Below the pieces are notes generated by a model, which was not told the origin of the DNA, did not search any database, and saw only the letters and a list, made by a program, of their open reading frames with translations. From an uncultured Corynebacterium sp. (GTDB lineage Bacteria; Actinomycetota; Actinomycetes; Mycobacteriales; Mycobacteriaceae), in the NCBI RefSeq assembly GCF_943914015.1, contig NZ_CALUAK010000002.1, forward strand, positions 1-57,403: a stretch of 57,403 nt of DNA, in the 5' to 3' direction. The stretch's first letter is position 1, and each line of letters starts with the position of its first letter. Positions 16,974 through 25,901 of the stretch are shown piece by piece. The translations under genes were made by a program, and so were the position numbers.

Positions 16974-18355
16974 GCAGACTCTTCGTCGATAAGCCGGGGG
17001 AGCCGGACGGTGAACGTTGAGCCCACGCCCTTTGTTGAGGTAACCGAGAGGGTACCTCCGTGGGCCTCGACGAGCGACTTGGCGATGGACAGCCCGAGAC
17101 CCGAGCCGCCCGACTGGCGGGAGCGGGACTCGTCCGTGCGGTAGAAGCGGTCGAAGATGTGCTCGAGATCCTCGGCGGCCATGCCCTGGCCGTTGTCGCG
17201 CACGTCAATGATGACATCTGATTCGTCGGCGGTGGGCAGAACGCCGACGTCCTTGCCACCGTGGACGAGCCCGTTGACCATGAGGTTGGTGAAGACGCGG
17301 CGGATCTTTTCCTCGTCGGCAAGGACGTAGAGGGGTTCGGATTCACCGACGGTGATCTCGCGGTCCGGGTAGGCCACACGCAGCGAGGTGCCGAGCGACT
17401 CGATCATCTCCATGAGGTCCACCTTCTGCTTGTCCAGCGGGTTGCCCTCGGCGCGTGTGAGGGCGAGGAGGTCCTCCACCAGCGTGGTCATGCGGCCGGC
17501 CTCCTCCTGGATCTTGGACAGGACCCAATCGGCATCGTCGGTGGCGCCGGCCTTGTACAGCTCGGCGAAGCCCTTGACACTGGTCAGCGGGGTGCGGAGC
17601 TCGTGGGAGGCGTCGCCAACAAACTGGCGCATCTCCTTTTCCTGCCGGTGCGATTTCTGCAGCGATGCCTGCAGCTGCTCGAGCATGGTGTTGATGGCGC
17701 GCGACAGCTTGCCCACCTCGGTTGTTTCCGGCCAGGCGGGCACGCGCCGGTTCATGTCCCCATCGGTAATCGCCTGCGCCACGGACTCCACCGTGCGCAG
17801 TGGTCGAAGTGCCCGGTAGATGACGAGGATGGCAATGAGCGCGACGAGGAGGAGGGCGCTCAGACCGATGCTTGCCTGCGTCTTGATGAGGTTTTTCACC
17901 GTCGACTGCTCTTCCTCCAGAGACTGGGCGACAACCGTCGTCGTCCCGCCGTTGGTGACGGCGAGGACGCGCCAATACGCTGAAGAATCCGAACCGGGGG
18001 CCGGCACGGCCGTGTAGGGCTGGCCGTTGGCGATGATCGTGGAGAGATCGGGTGCGGAATCGCGGTCGTTCATCACCACCGAGCTGCCGTCGGGAAGCTG
18101 GCGGTGGACGTAGAAGTTTGACGGGGGGCGGGTGTGCACGAGCGGTTCATCCGTGGGGTACACATCGCGGGCCCAGCTGTTGATGGCCTCTTCGAGGCGC
18201 TCGTCGACACGCGAATAGGTGAAATCCCGCATGATAGCGGTCACCACAATCCCCGTGCCGCCGATCGCGGCGATGGCCAACGCCAATACAAGGATCACCA
18301 GCGACGCGTTGAGAGAAATACGCGACGTGGGATCCTTTGCTCGTGGAACACGCAT
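16970..18355 (-). CDS. phoS: Membrane sensor histidine kinase, PhoS-like
   Basis: Sensor of a two-component pair. The 461-residue protein has a membrane helix at about 17-41, an extracytoplasmic domain of about 120 residues, a second helix at about 163-183, a HAMP linker, the phospho-accepting His in ASHELRTPLTSVKG (about residue 252) and the N, D (DNGQGM) and G (GSGLGLSI) boxes of the ATPase domain. It follows its regulator by 6 nt. The symbol comes from its place next to pqo, as I recall for the phosphate-starvation pair PhoRS of C. glutamicum; the signal cannot be read here. The 3' end overlaps the ferredoxin by 4 bp. Confidence 0.8.
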   Translation of the reverse strand: MRVPRAKDPTSRISLNASLVILVLALAIAAIGGTGIVVTAIMRDFTYSRVDERLEEAINSWARDVYPTDEPLVHTRPPSNFYVHRQLPDGSSVVMNDRDSAPDLSTIIANGQPYTAVPAPGSDSSAYWRVLAVTNGGTTTVVAQSLEEEQSTVKNLIKTQASIGLSALLLVALIAILVIYRALRPLRTVESVAQAITDGDMNRRVPAWPETTEVGKLSRAINTMLEQLQASLQKSHRQEKEMRQFVGDASHELRTPLTSVKGFAELYKAGATDDADWVLSKIQEEAGRMTTLVEDLLALTRAEGNPLDKQKVDLMEMIESLGTSLRVAYPDREITVGESEPLYVLADEEKIRRVFTNLMVNGLVHGGKDVGVLPTADESDVIIDVRDNGQGMAAEDLEHIFDRFYRTDESRSRQSGGSGLGLSIAKSLVEAHGGTLSVTSTKGVGSTFTVRLPRLIDEESA

Positions 18356-18361
18356 CGACGG

Positions 18362-19063
18362 TTACTTGCGCGGCTGACGCAGAACGTAGCCCACGCCACG
18401 CACCGTCTGAATAAGCTGTGGCTCCTGCGTATCGATCTTGCGGCGCAGGTAAGAAATGTAGCTTTCCACCACGTTTCCATCGCCACCGAAATCGTAGTGC
18501 CACACGTTGTCCAAAATCTTCGCCTTGGACACGACGACCTCAGCGTTCAGCATGAGGTAACGCAGCAGGTTGAACTCCGTGGGAGACAGATCCACAATCG
18601 TGCCCGCCTTGGTCACCTCGTGGGTCTCGTCGTTAAGAGTGAGGTCAGCATACGTCAGCACACCGCTCGACTCTTCCTCTTCCTCCACCTTGCCGCGGCG
18701 CAGGATAACGCGCAGGCGCGTAATAACCTCCTCCAGGGAGAACGGCTTCACCACATAATCGTCTGCACCAATCGTCAGACCGTGGATCTTATCCTCCACC
18801 GCGTCCTTGGCCGTAAGGAACAGCACGGGGCCGTCCTGGCCCGACTCGCGCAGCTTGCTCAGCAGCTCGAAGCCATCCATGCCGGGCATCATGACGTCGA
18901 GAATGAAGGCGTCCGGGCGCTCCTCCTCGGCAATCTTCAGCGCCTCCTCGCCGCCGCTAGCCGTCACGACGTCAAAGCCCTGGAAACGCAGGGAAACCTG
19001 CAGGAGCTCGACAATATTCGGCTCGTCGTCAACAACTAGAACTTTCGTTTGTGCATCAGTCAT
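18362..19063 (-). CDS. phoR: OmpR-family response regulator, PhoR-like
   Basis: A 233-residue DNA-binding regulator: receiver domain with the phospho-Asp in FILDVMMPGMDG and switch residues in LFLTAKD, then a winged-helix domain ending in YISYLRRKID and TVRGVGYVLR. The ATG at 19063 begins the conserved KVLVVDDEPNIVELL strand; the frame is open further upstream but without homology. It heads the unit with the kinase gene. In C. glutamicum naming, PhoR is the regulator and PhoS the kinase. Confidence 0.82.
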   Translation of the reverse strand: MTDAQTKVLVVDDEPNIVELLQVSLRFQGFDVVTASGGEEALKIAEEERPDAFILDVMMPGMDGFELLSKLRESGQDGPVLFLTAKDAVEDKIHGLTIGADDYVVKPFSLEEVITRLRVILRRGKVEEEEESSGVLTYADLTLNDETHEVTKAGTIVDLSPTEFNLLRYLMLNAEVVVSKAKILDNVWHYDFGGDGNVVESYISYLRRKIDTQEPQLIQTVRGVGYVLRQPRK

Positions 19064-19117
19064 AGATTCTATTGTTCCATTATTTTCTCCCGGATGCCTT
19101 AAAGGGTAGTGGACATT

Positions 19118-19136
19118 CCCTCCCCCCACGGAGAGG
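19118..19136. repeat. Copy of a dispersed short motif ending ACGGAGAGG
   Basis: A C-rich run followed by ACGGAGAGG, about 55-73 nt upstream of the phoR start. It can fold weakly on itself (CCTCCCC against GGAGAGG). Confidence 0.4.
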
Positions 19137-19204
19137 ATTTGCCCGGTGATCTGGGAGGGAGCGTAAAAAATGGGCGGGCTTTGCTGGAAGGAATCGTCGA
19201 AAAG

Positions 19205-19233
19205 CAAAAAAGGCCGGCACCGAAGTGCCGGCC
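19205..19233 (-). terminator. Terminator after pqo
   Basis: A perfect 9-bp stem (GGCCGGCAC / GTGCCGGCC) with a 4-nt loop, followed on the minus strand by a run of six T. Confidence 0.9.
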
Positions 19234-19244
19234 GGGAGCAGAAC

Positions 19245-20996
19245 CTAGGTGAGTTCTGTGAGGGAGGCGGGGATGTTGCGGAGGTTGGACTTGGCGATGT
19301 CCAGCATCTTGCCCACGCCACCGTCGAGGACCGTCGCGGCGGCTGCCTTGCCGAAGCCGAAGAGCATGCTCATGGTGATGTCCGGCGGGACGGACAGGGC
19401 GTTCGGGTCGGTGACGATGTCGACGAGCTGTGGGCCCGGCGCGGTGAGCGCGTGGGAGAGGCGGTCGCGGACTTCCTTCGGGTCGGTGATGCGCACCGAG
19501 GGGATGCCGACCGCGTTGCCGATGGCGGCGAAGTCGACGGGGGTGTGATCGGTTTGGAACTCCTGCAGGCCTGCGACGAGCATCTCGAGCTTCACCATGC
19601 CGAGCGAGGAGTTGTTGAAGACCACGATCTTCACGGGGATGTTGTGCAGCTTGACGGTGAGCAGCTCGCCGAGGAGCATGCCGAGGCCACCGTCGCCACA
19701 GACGGCGATCGTCTGGCGGCCGGAGTACGCAGCGCCGATGGCGTGCGGAAGCGCGTTGGCCATCGTGCCGTGGCGGAAGGAGCCGAGGAGGCTGCGCTTG
19801 CCGGACTGGTTGGTGACGTAGCGGGCGGCCCACACGTTGTTCATGCCCGTGTCGACGGTGAAGATGGCATCGTCGGCGGCGAGGTCGTCGAGGATATCGG
19901 CGGCGTACTCGGGGTGGATCGGCGTGTGCTCCTCCACACCGTCGGTGTAGGCCTCGACGATCTTCTCCAACAGCTGCGCGTGCTTCTTCAGCATCTTGTC
20001 CAGGAAGCTGCGGTCCTGCTTCTCCTCGATAAGCGGCAGGACGGCGCGGATGGTTTCTCCCACATCGCCGACGACGGGGTGGGTGACGCGGGTGCGGCGG
20101 CCGATGGCTGCGGAATCGATGTCCACCTGGGCGACGTTGTCGTCGGGAAGGAAATCGTTGTAGGGGAAGTCGGTTCCCAGCATGATGAGCAGGTCAGCAG
20201 ACGTACATGCTTCGTGGCAGGAGCCGTAGCCCAGCAGGCCACTCATGCCCACGTCGTAGGGGTTGTTGTGCTGGATGAACATCTTGCCGCCGAGGGCGTG
20301 GCCGATCGGGGCCTTCACCTTTCCGGCAAGTTCCAGCACCTCATCGCGGGAATCCTTGACACCGCGGCCACAGAACAGGGCGATGGTGTCGGCCTTATTA
20401 ATAGCCTCGGCAAGATCCTTGACCTGATCCGCCGGGGGCTTGACCGTCGGCGCGCTCGTGGCGATCGGGGAGGTCACGATGCCGTCGTAGGAGGTCTTCT
20501 CCATCGTGACATCTCCCGGCAGGACGAGGACGGACACGCCGTGGCCGCCGAGGGTGGACTGGAGGGCGTGGTGCAAAATGACGGCACCCTGCTCGGCGGA
20601 GTTCGCCATCTCGCAGTAACCGGAGCACTCCGCGAAGATCTTCTCGGGGTGCGTCTCCTGGAAGTAGTGCGACCCGATCTGGCGGGACGGAATATGGGAG
20701 GCCAGGGCGAGCACCTTGGCGCCATTGCGGTGCGAGTCATACAGGCCCTGGATAAGGTGCGTATTGCCCGGGCCACACGAGGCGGCGCACACGCCGAGCT
20801 CACCGGTGGCAAGCGAGTAGGACCCGGCGGCGAAGGCCGCGGCCTCCTCGTTGCGCACGTGGATCCACTCGATCTTTTCGCTGCGCCGGACGGCGTCGAC
20901 GATGGGGTTGAGCGAATCCCCCACCAAGCCGAAAATGCGGGTGACCCCTACTTCTTCCAGTTTTTTGATGATGATGTCTGCGAGCGTATCCGCCAT
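19245..20996 (-). CDS. pqo: Pyruvate:quinone oxidoreductase
   Basis: A ThDP- and FAD-dependent enzyme that decarboxylates pyruvate to acetate and passes electrons to menaquinone at the membrane. The 583-residue length matches Pqo/PoxB. The catalytic Glu is in HVRNEEAAAFAAG (about residue 50), and the ThDP-binding motif GDGGLGMLLGE with a downstream NNSSLG is near residue 440. Unlike a stand-alone pqo, its ATG here overlaps the stop codon of the iron-transporter ATPase by one base, so it can be transcribed and translated with the transporter. A strong terminator follows. Confidence 0.92.
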   Translation of the reverse strand: MADTLADIIIKKLEEVGVTRIFGLVGDSLNPIVDAVRRSEKIEWIHVRNEEAAAFAAGSYSLATGELGVCAASCGPGNTHLIQGLYDSHRNGAKVLALASHIPSRQIGSHYFQETHPEKIFAECSGYCEMANSAEQGAVILHHALQSTLGGHGVSVLVLPGDVTMEKTSYDGIVTSPIATSAPTVKPPADQVKDLAEAINKADTIALFCGRGVKDSRDEVLELAGKVKAPIGHALGGKMFIQHNNPYDVGMSGLLGYGSCHEACTSADLLIMLGTDFPYNDFLPDDNVAQVDIDSAAIGRRTRVTHPVVGDVGETIRAVLPLIEEKQDRSFLDKMLKKHAQLLEKIVEAYTDGVEEHTPIHPEYAADILDDLAADDAIFTVDTGMNNVWAARYVTNQSGKRSLLGSFRHGTMANALPHAIGAAYSGRQTIAVCGDGGLGMLLGELLTVKLHNIPVKIVVFNNSSLGMVKLEMLVAGLQEFQTDHTPVDFAAIGNAVGIPSVRITDPKEVRDRLSHALTAPGPQLVDIVTDPNALSVPPDITMSMLFGFGKAAAATVLDGGVGKMLDIAKSNLRNIPASLTELT

Positions 20997-21796
20997 TAGT
21001 GACGTATCCCCTTTCTATCGTTTTCTCCCATGGTAGGCGTTTTCGTCACCGCATGCGCGGCAACGATCGGTACCCCACAGTGCTGCAGAATATCCGCCTT
21101 CACGGCGTACACCTGCTCGATGAGTTCAGGGGTGATGACCTCGCTGGGAACACCCTGCGCGAGGATCTCGCCGCAGTGCAAAACGATGAGCTCATCGCAC
21201 ATGCGGCAGGCCAGGTTGATGTCGTGAATGGCGACAAGGGCAAGACTGTCGTCCTCGTGCGCCTTCTTCCGCACCGTGTCCAGCACAAAAAGCTGGTGGT
21301 GGAGGTCGAGGGCGGAGGTCGGCTCGTCGAGAAGCATGAGCGCCGGCGTCCCCACCATCATCTGCGCCAACGCGACGAGTTGTCGCTGGCCACCGGACAG
21401 TTCCGATAGGTAGCGGTGGGCGTAAGCGTCCATCCCCAGGCGGTGCATGACCTCCGCTGTGTGCTCGACGGGGTTGGCTACCGCTTCTCGACGGCTGGTA
21501 ATCAGCACCGCTTCAAAGGCCCGCAAAGCCGCGGACTCGGGAAGGCCCTGGGGCACGTACCCGATCGCCCCGCGACGGGCGCGGGGAGGAACCACGTGGG
21601 CGTCGACAAGCAAAGAAACCTCGCCCGAACGAACCGGATGGAGACCAGCAACCGTCTGCATGAACGTCGACTTGCCCGACCCGTTCGGGCCGAGGACACC
21701 GACCACCCGGCCGCCGGTAAGCGGAGCAACCGTCACGCCGTCCAGCACGCGGTGGCGGCCATAGCCTGCGACCAGATCGCGAATCGCTAGCTCCAC
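20996..21796 (-). CDS. Iron/siderophore ABC transporter ATPase
   Basis: ATPase of a FecCDE/FhuC-type importer, 266 residues. Walker A is GPNGSGKST (36-44), the signature LSGGQRQLVAL, Walker B ALMLLDEPTSAL, and the switch His is in AIHDINLA. The start is the GTG at 21796: AGGAGG lies 8 nt upstream and the family N-terminus begins here, whereas the frame stays open far into the permease gene. It overlaps the permease by 10 nt and pqo by 1 nt. Confidence 0.87.
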   Translation of the reverse strand: MELAIRDLVAGYGRHRVLDGVTVAPLTGGRVVGVLGPNGSGKSTFMQTVAGLHPVRSGEVSLLVDAHVVPPRARRGAIGYVPQGLPESAALRAFEAVLITSRREAVANPVEHTAEVMHRLGMDAYAHRYLSELSGGQRQLVALAQMMVGTPALMLLDEPTSALDLHHQLFVLDTVRKKAHEDDSLALVAIHDINLACRMCDELIVLHCGEILAQGVPSEVITPELIEQVYAVKADILQHCGVPIVAAHAVTKTPTMGENDRKGIRH

Positions 21797-22833
21797 AGCG
21801 CACGCCTCCTTGTCAGCACAATCCCCAGGAAGAACGGGACACCGAGAAGCGAGGTCACGATGCCGATCGGGATGGCCAGCCCCGGCTTCGCCATGAGGCT
21901 CACCGCGTGCGCACAGCACATAAGTGCCGCCCCCGACGCCATCGACGCGGGGATGAAGTAGCGCTGGTCCTCCCCCACCAGCATCCGAGCGATGTGCGGG
22001 CCAACAAGCCCCACAAAGCCGATGATGCCGGCAAACGCCACCGTCGTCGATGCCAAAAGCGACGACAACACCAACACGACAATCCGCAACCTCGAAGTAT
22101 TTACGCCCATCGACTGCGCCCGCGCATCCCCCAAGCGCAGCGCCGTCAACTTCCACGACTGCGACGCGAGCAGCGGACACACCACGACAAGCACTACGGC
22201 CAACAAAGCATTGGCCACCCACGTCGCACGCGTCATCGACCCCAGCGACCAGAACACTATCTGCGACAACGCCTCCGCACTCGCCCGATACTGGATAAGC
22301 GCCAGCAACGCCTGGAAGAAGAACACCAGGCCGATGCCGAGCAACACCATCGTTTCGGCGCGGGCGCCGCGGAAGATGGCGGCGATGACGATGACCGCTG
22401 TCGCCCCCACGGAGGAGATCCAGGCGATGACCGCGAGGTTTAGCTGAGGATTGGTGACCACCTGCCAGCCGAGGACGATCGCCGTCGCGCCACCGAAGGC
22501 AGCGCCAGCGGAGATCCCCAGGGTAAACGGCTCGGCGAGGGGGTTGCCCAGAATGGTCTGCATCTCCGCGCCGGCGAGCGACAGGGACACACCGATGAGG
22601 AGCGCCATGACGGCCATCGGCAAGCGGAGGTCCCACAGAACCGTATGCGTTTGCTCATCGAGGGAGGAGGGAACCATGATTCCGCCGATGACCTGCGAGG
22701 GGGTCAGAGAAATCGCACCCACCATGTTGCTCATGACGAACGCGGCGGCCGCGACAACGCACAGCCCCACGACGATCGCCACCCGGCGCGCTGTCAGGCG
22801 CCGGTGTTCGTGGACAAGATCGACCTCGCTCAC
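21787..22833 (-). CDS. Iron/siderophore ABC transporter permease (FecCD family)
   Basis: A single 348-residue permease with nine to ten predicted membrane helices and the FecCD-type motifs GNPLAEPFTLGISAGAAFGG and GFVGLVGPHIAR, which form the substrate path and the ATPase contact. Only one permease gene is present, so the channel would be a homodimer. It starts 3 nt after the binding-protein gene ends. Substrate is presumably a ferric siderophore or haem, from family and the DtxR-like box upstream. Confidence 0.88.
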   Translation of the reverse strand: MSEVDLVHEHRRLTARRVAIVVGLCVVAAAAFVMSNMVGAISLTPSQVIGGIMVPSSLDEQTHTVLWDLRLPMAVMALLIGVSLSLAGAEMQTILGNPLAEPFTLGISAGAAFGGATAIVLGWQVVTNPQLNLAVIAWISSVGATAVIVIAAIFRGARAETMVLLGIGLVFFFQALLALIQYRASAEALSQIVFWSLGSMTRATWVANALLAVVLVVVCPLLASQSWKLTALRLGDARAQSMGVNTSRLRIVVLVLSSLLASTTVAFAGIIGFVGLVGPHIARMLVGEDQRYFIPASMASGAALMCCAHAVSLMAKPGLAIPIGIVTSLLGVPFFLGIVLTRRRALWS

Positions 22834-22836
22834 GTC

Positions 22837-24051
22837 CTACTCACCTGCCGGAGTCGACGTAGAGAAGAACACGCCCTCGCCGGAGACCGGCGAGTACTTT
22901 TCCTGTGCCTTCATCCACTCCGCCGGGACATCAATATCCGAGTAGTCCTCCGGGTGCAGCCACGCGGCGATCTGCAGGAGCGCAAGGTAGTTGAATGGGG
23001 AGTTGTAGAACTGGTGCCACAGACCGTGCAGCTGGCCGTCCTTCACTGCAGACAGGGTATCGAAGCCTTTTTGACCCTTGGGAAGGTTATTGACGCTGAC
23101 CTGGGCATCTTCGTCAGAAATGCGGTAGCCGAGGGCGGCGTAACCCACCGGGTTGCCCTCCTTGTTGCGCTTTGCCGACCACTCGCCACCGGTGGCGAAG
23201 ATCTCGTCGGGGTTATCGCTGATGACCTTCTCCGGGGTCATGGCACCGGATTCGCCCTCGATGACGGCGTCTCCAATGTTCTTACCGCCGGCGACGTTGA
23301 CCAGCTGCGAAATGTTGGAATCGTTCCAGGTCTGGCAGCAATCGGACAGACCGGCTGCACGCCACACGAACGCCGTCGGTTTGTCCTCGTCCTTCAGCTT
23401 GGCGGAGCGACCCTTCACCAGATCCACCGTCTCCTGCCAATCCTTATTGAACGCGGCCGCTTCCTTCTCCTTGCCAAAGATTGTGCCGAAGATCTCCATG
23501 GAGCGCGTCGTGTTCTCCAGTGGCTTGGCGCGGAAATCCGTCACCGCGTAGGTGAGCCCCGCCTTCTCCATCGAATCGATGAGGCCCGTTTTTTCGCTCG
23601 CCTGGTACTCATCAAGCGACAGCAGGATGATATCCGGCTTCAGCGACAGGAGGTTTTCCACCGTCACATCGCCCTTCATAAAACCGCCGACCTCCGGCAG
23701 GTCCTTCACCTCGGGGTTGGTCTGCTCCAGCTGGGCCATGTAGTCCGGGACGTTGTCCTTCAGATCCGTGCCGATGCCGACGACCTTGTCCAGGGGGTTG
23801 GACTTGTCGAGGATGCCGGTGGCGAAAACGCTTCTCCCCTCACCGAGCAGAATACGCTCGGGAGCTGCGGGAAGGGAGATATTTCGGCCGGTGATGTCGG
23901 TGAGGGTGAAGGCTGTGGCTCGGGTGGAGGAGGTGGACTGCTCGGAAGTGGTCTCGGCAGTTTCCGTGCTGCAGGCGGTCAGTCCGCTGACGGCAAGCGC
24001 TGCGACGGCGATGAGGCCGGCGAGGCGGCGTCGGGAACTGGAAATGGACAT
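22837..24051 (-). CDS. Iron-type ABC transporter binding lipoprotein
   Basis: A 404-residue periplasmic-binding-type lipoprotein (FepB/FecB fold). The signal peptide has a twin-Arg-like SRRRLAG start and a LTAC lipobox; the mature part includes the ITGRNISLPAAPERIL entry typical of the family. AGGAGA lies 5 nt before the ATG. It is the first gene of the importer-pqo unit and lies 48 nt downstream of a DtxR-like box. Confidence 0.87.
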   Translation of the reverse strand: MSISSSRRRLAGLIAVAALAVSGLTACSTETAETTSEQSTSSTRATAFTLTDITGRNISLPAAPERILLGEGRSVFATGILDKSNPLDKVVGIGTDLKDNVPDYMAQLEQTNPEVKDLPEVGGFMKGDVTVENLLSLKPDIILLSLDEYQASEKTGLIDSMEKAGLTYAVTDFRAKPLENTTRSMEIFGTIFGKEKEAAAFNKDWQETVDLVKGRSAKLKDEDKPTAFVWRAAGLSDCCQTWNDSNISQLVNVAGGKNIGDAVIEGESGAMTPEKVISDNPDEIFATGGEWSAKRNKEGNPVGYAALGYRISDEDAQVSVNNLPKGQKGFDTLSAVKDGQLHGLWHQFYNSPFNYLALLQIAAWLHPEDYSDIDVPAEWMKAQEKYSPVSGEGVFFSTSTPAGE

Positions 24052-24099
24052 ACGCGTCTCCTTGGTGATACCTAATCGTTACACCTAGAGCATAGCGCA

Positions 24100-24118
24100 T
24101 TAGGTAAGCCTAACCAAC
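24100..24118 (-). promoter_or_regulatory. DtxR-type iron box
   Basis: TTAGGTAAGCCTAACCAAC matches the 19-bp DtxR consensus (TTAGGTTAGCCTAACCTAA) at 16 positions. It lies 49-67 nt upstream of the binding-lipoprotein start, where an iron-loaded DtxR would block transcription. The match was made by eye to a consensus I know. Confidence 0.82.
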
Positions 24119-24240
24119 ATAGGAATGAGGAAAGCGTGGAAGAGCAGACGTTTGCGCAGGCTGTGTACGTGGGGCATGATGGATTACATGGTGGCGACCG
24201 GAAGTGTCGCAGAGCACAGTACGAGGGGGCGTCGACAAGC

Positions 24241-24264
24241 AAAAACCCCCGCACGAGGCGGGGG
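24241..24264 (-). terminator. Terminator after tRNA-Thr
   Basis: On the minus strand a CCCCCGC/GCGGGGG stem with a 5-nt loop followed by five T, 7 nt beyond the tRNA 3' end. Confidence 0.88.
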
Positions 24265-24270
24265 TGAGAG

Positions 24271-24343
24271 AGCTGGAGACGAGACTTGAACTCGCAACCT
24301 ACGGTTTACAAGACCGTTGCGCTACCGATTGCGCCACTCCAGC
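24271..24343 (-). tRNA. tRNA-Thr (anticodon TGT)
   Basis: The minus strand folds as a 73-nt tRNA: acceptor GCTGGAG/CTCCAGC, anticodon stem ACGGT/ACCGT around the loop CTTGTAA giving anticodon TGT (codon ACA), and a T-arm with GTTCAAGTC. No CCA is encoded. It lies divergently next to the threonine exporter gene. Confidence 0.95.
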
Positions 24344-24413
24344 GGGCTGAGGTTGTATCGTACCAGTTGTGACCGCTTTTGATGAAGTCGACCGCATGTG
24401 ACAGGCTGAAACC

Positions 24414-25853
24414 ATGGGAAATATCCTGCGTACCCTCCGTTTACGGGCAAACACCAGCGACCGCATTGCCACCATTGACGCGGCCAAAGCCGCCCCGCCG
24501 CCGTCGCCCCTCCAACCCATCGAACTGACCAACGAGCACCAGGTCGCCGGCGTGCTCCTTCTCGGCGCGCGCGTCGGCGAAATTCTCATCACCGCCGGCA
24601 CGGCGAACCGCGACGTCCAGGCGCAGATGCGGTCGGTGATCAACGCGTACGGGCTATACGACGTCCACATCGACGTCACACTCAACACCATTCAGCTGTC
24701 CACGCACATCGGCGACGAGGACGGCGACACCACGCCCGTCACCGTGCTGCGCGTCGTGCGACGGGGCGCGATGGATTTTTCCAAGCTTTCCCGACTCGAC
24801 CGCCTCATCCGCTCCATCCGCGCGGGCGCCACCAACCCGGCGACCGCCGACCGGCAGCTCGCCGAGCTGTGGAACTCCAAGTCGCCATACGGCGTGGGAC
24901 TGGAGCTCATCGGCTGGGGTGCCCTCGCCGGCGGCTTCGCCATGGTGCTCGGTGGCACGGCCGTCGTGGGGCTCGTCGCGTTCATCACGGCGATGGTGAT
25001 CATGGCGGTATTCAAGCTCATCGGCAAGGTGGGCCTCGGCGACTTCTTCTCGCTCATGGCTGGCGGCTTCATCTCCGTCATCCCAGCTGCGGGCGCCTTC
25101 TGGCTGGCCAGCGAAACAGGCTCTTCCATCAACCCGTCGCTCATTATTGCCTCGGGCATCGTCGTGTTGGTGGCAGGACTCACCCTTGTGCAATCACTGG
25201 AGGATGCCATCATGGGCGCGCCGGTCACCGCCTCCGGCAGGTTCTTTGAGGCGATGCTCAATACCGGCGCGATCATCGCCGGGGTCTCCCTCGGCCTGAA
25301 ACTCTCCCTCGCACTTGGCATCATGCTGCCCGCCATCGAAACGCAAACCGCCCCCGACCTGCAGCACGCCACCGTAAAAATCATCCTCGGGGGCATCGCC
25401 GCCGCCGGGTACTCGCTGGCGTGCTACTCGGAGTGGACCTCCGTGTGGGTCTCTGGCTTAACGACGATGATTGGTTCCGCCGCCTTCTACCTCCTGTTCC
25501 TCCCCATGGGGCTCGGGGGCATCTTCGGCGCGGGGCTCACCGCCACCCTCATCGGCCTCATCGGTGGTCTGCTCGCCCGCCGGTTCCTCATTCCACCGCT
25601 GATCATTGCCATCGCCGGCGTCACCCCGCTGCTTCCCGGCCTGCGGATTTACCGCTCCATTTACGCCATCATCCACGAGCAGCTGCTCGTCGGGATCTCC
25701 TCCATGGCCATCGCGCTGGCCACCGCGATTGCATTAGCAGCCGGCATCGTGCTCGGCGAGTGGATGGCCCGCCGGATCCGTCGCCCGAAGACTTTCAAGC
25801 CGTACCAAAACATCATTCGCAGGCGGTATAGCTTTAAACGTAGTGGTCGGTAG
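24414..25853 (+). CDS. thrE: Threonine/serine exporter
   Basis: Inner-membrane carrier that exports L-threonine and L-serine. The 479-residue protein has the ThrE plan: a hydrophilic N-terminal half (about 150 residues, including the conserved DVHIDVTLNTIQLS region) and about ten membrane helices after it. It starts 70 nt from the divergent tRNA-Thr. The following gene begins 48 nt downstream on the same strand, so a joint transcript is possible. Confidence 0.9.
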   Translation: MGNILRTLRLRANTSDRIATIDAAKAAPPPSPLQPIELTNEHQVAGVLLLGARVGEILITAGTANRDVQAQMRSVINAYGLYDVHIDVTLNTIQLSTHIGDEDGDTTPVTVLRVVRRGAMDFSKLSRLDRLIRSIRAGATNPATADRQLAELWNSKSPYGVGLELIGWGALAGGFAMVLGGTAVVGLVAFITAMVIMAVFKLIGKVGLGDFFSLMAGGFISVIPAAGAFWLASETGSSINPSLIIASGIVVLVAGLTLVQSLEDAIMGAPVTASGRFFEAMLNTGAIIAGVSLGLKLSLALGIMLPAIETQTAPDLQHATVKIILGGIAAAGYSLACYSEWTSVWVSGLTTMIGSAAFYLLFLPMGLGGIFGAGLTATLIGLIGGLLARRFLIPPLIIAIAGVTPLLPGLRIYRSIYAIIHEQLLVGISSMAIALATAIALAAGIVLGEWMARRIRRPKTFKPYQNIIRRRYSFKRSGR

Positions 25854-25901
25854 CGTACAATGGCGCCGAAGAAGTAGTTATCTATCGGAGGTTTGATTTT
25901 C

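Noticed and set aside
19170..20999. A 609-codon open frame antisense to pqo
   Set aside because: It mirrors the pqo codons in a high-GC gene; the protein lacks domains and has repetitive Val/Gly/Arg composition.
20996..22636. A 546-codon frame covering the ABC ATPase and running back through the permease
   Set aside because: Only the part from 21796 is ATPase; upstream the frame is out of phase with the real permease and has no homology.
24072..24254. A 60-codon minus-strand frame overlapping the DtxR box and the tRNA terminator
   Set aside because: It overlaps regulatory elements and has no ribosome site or recognisable protein features.
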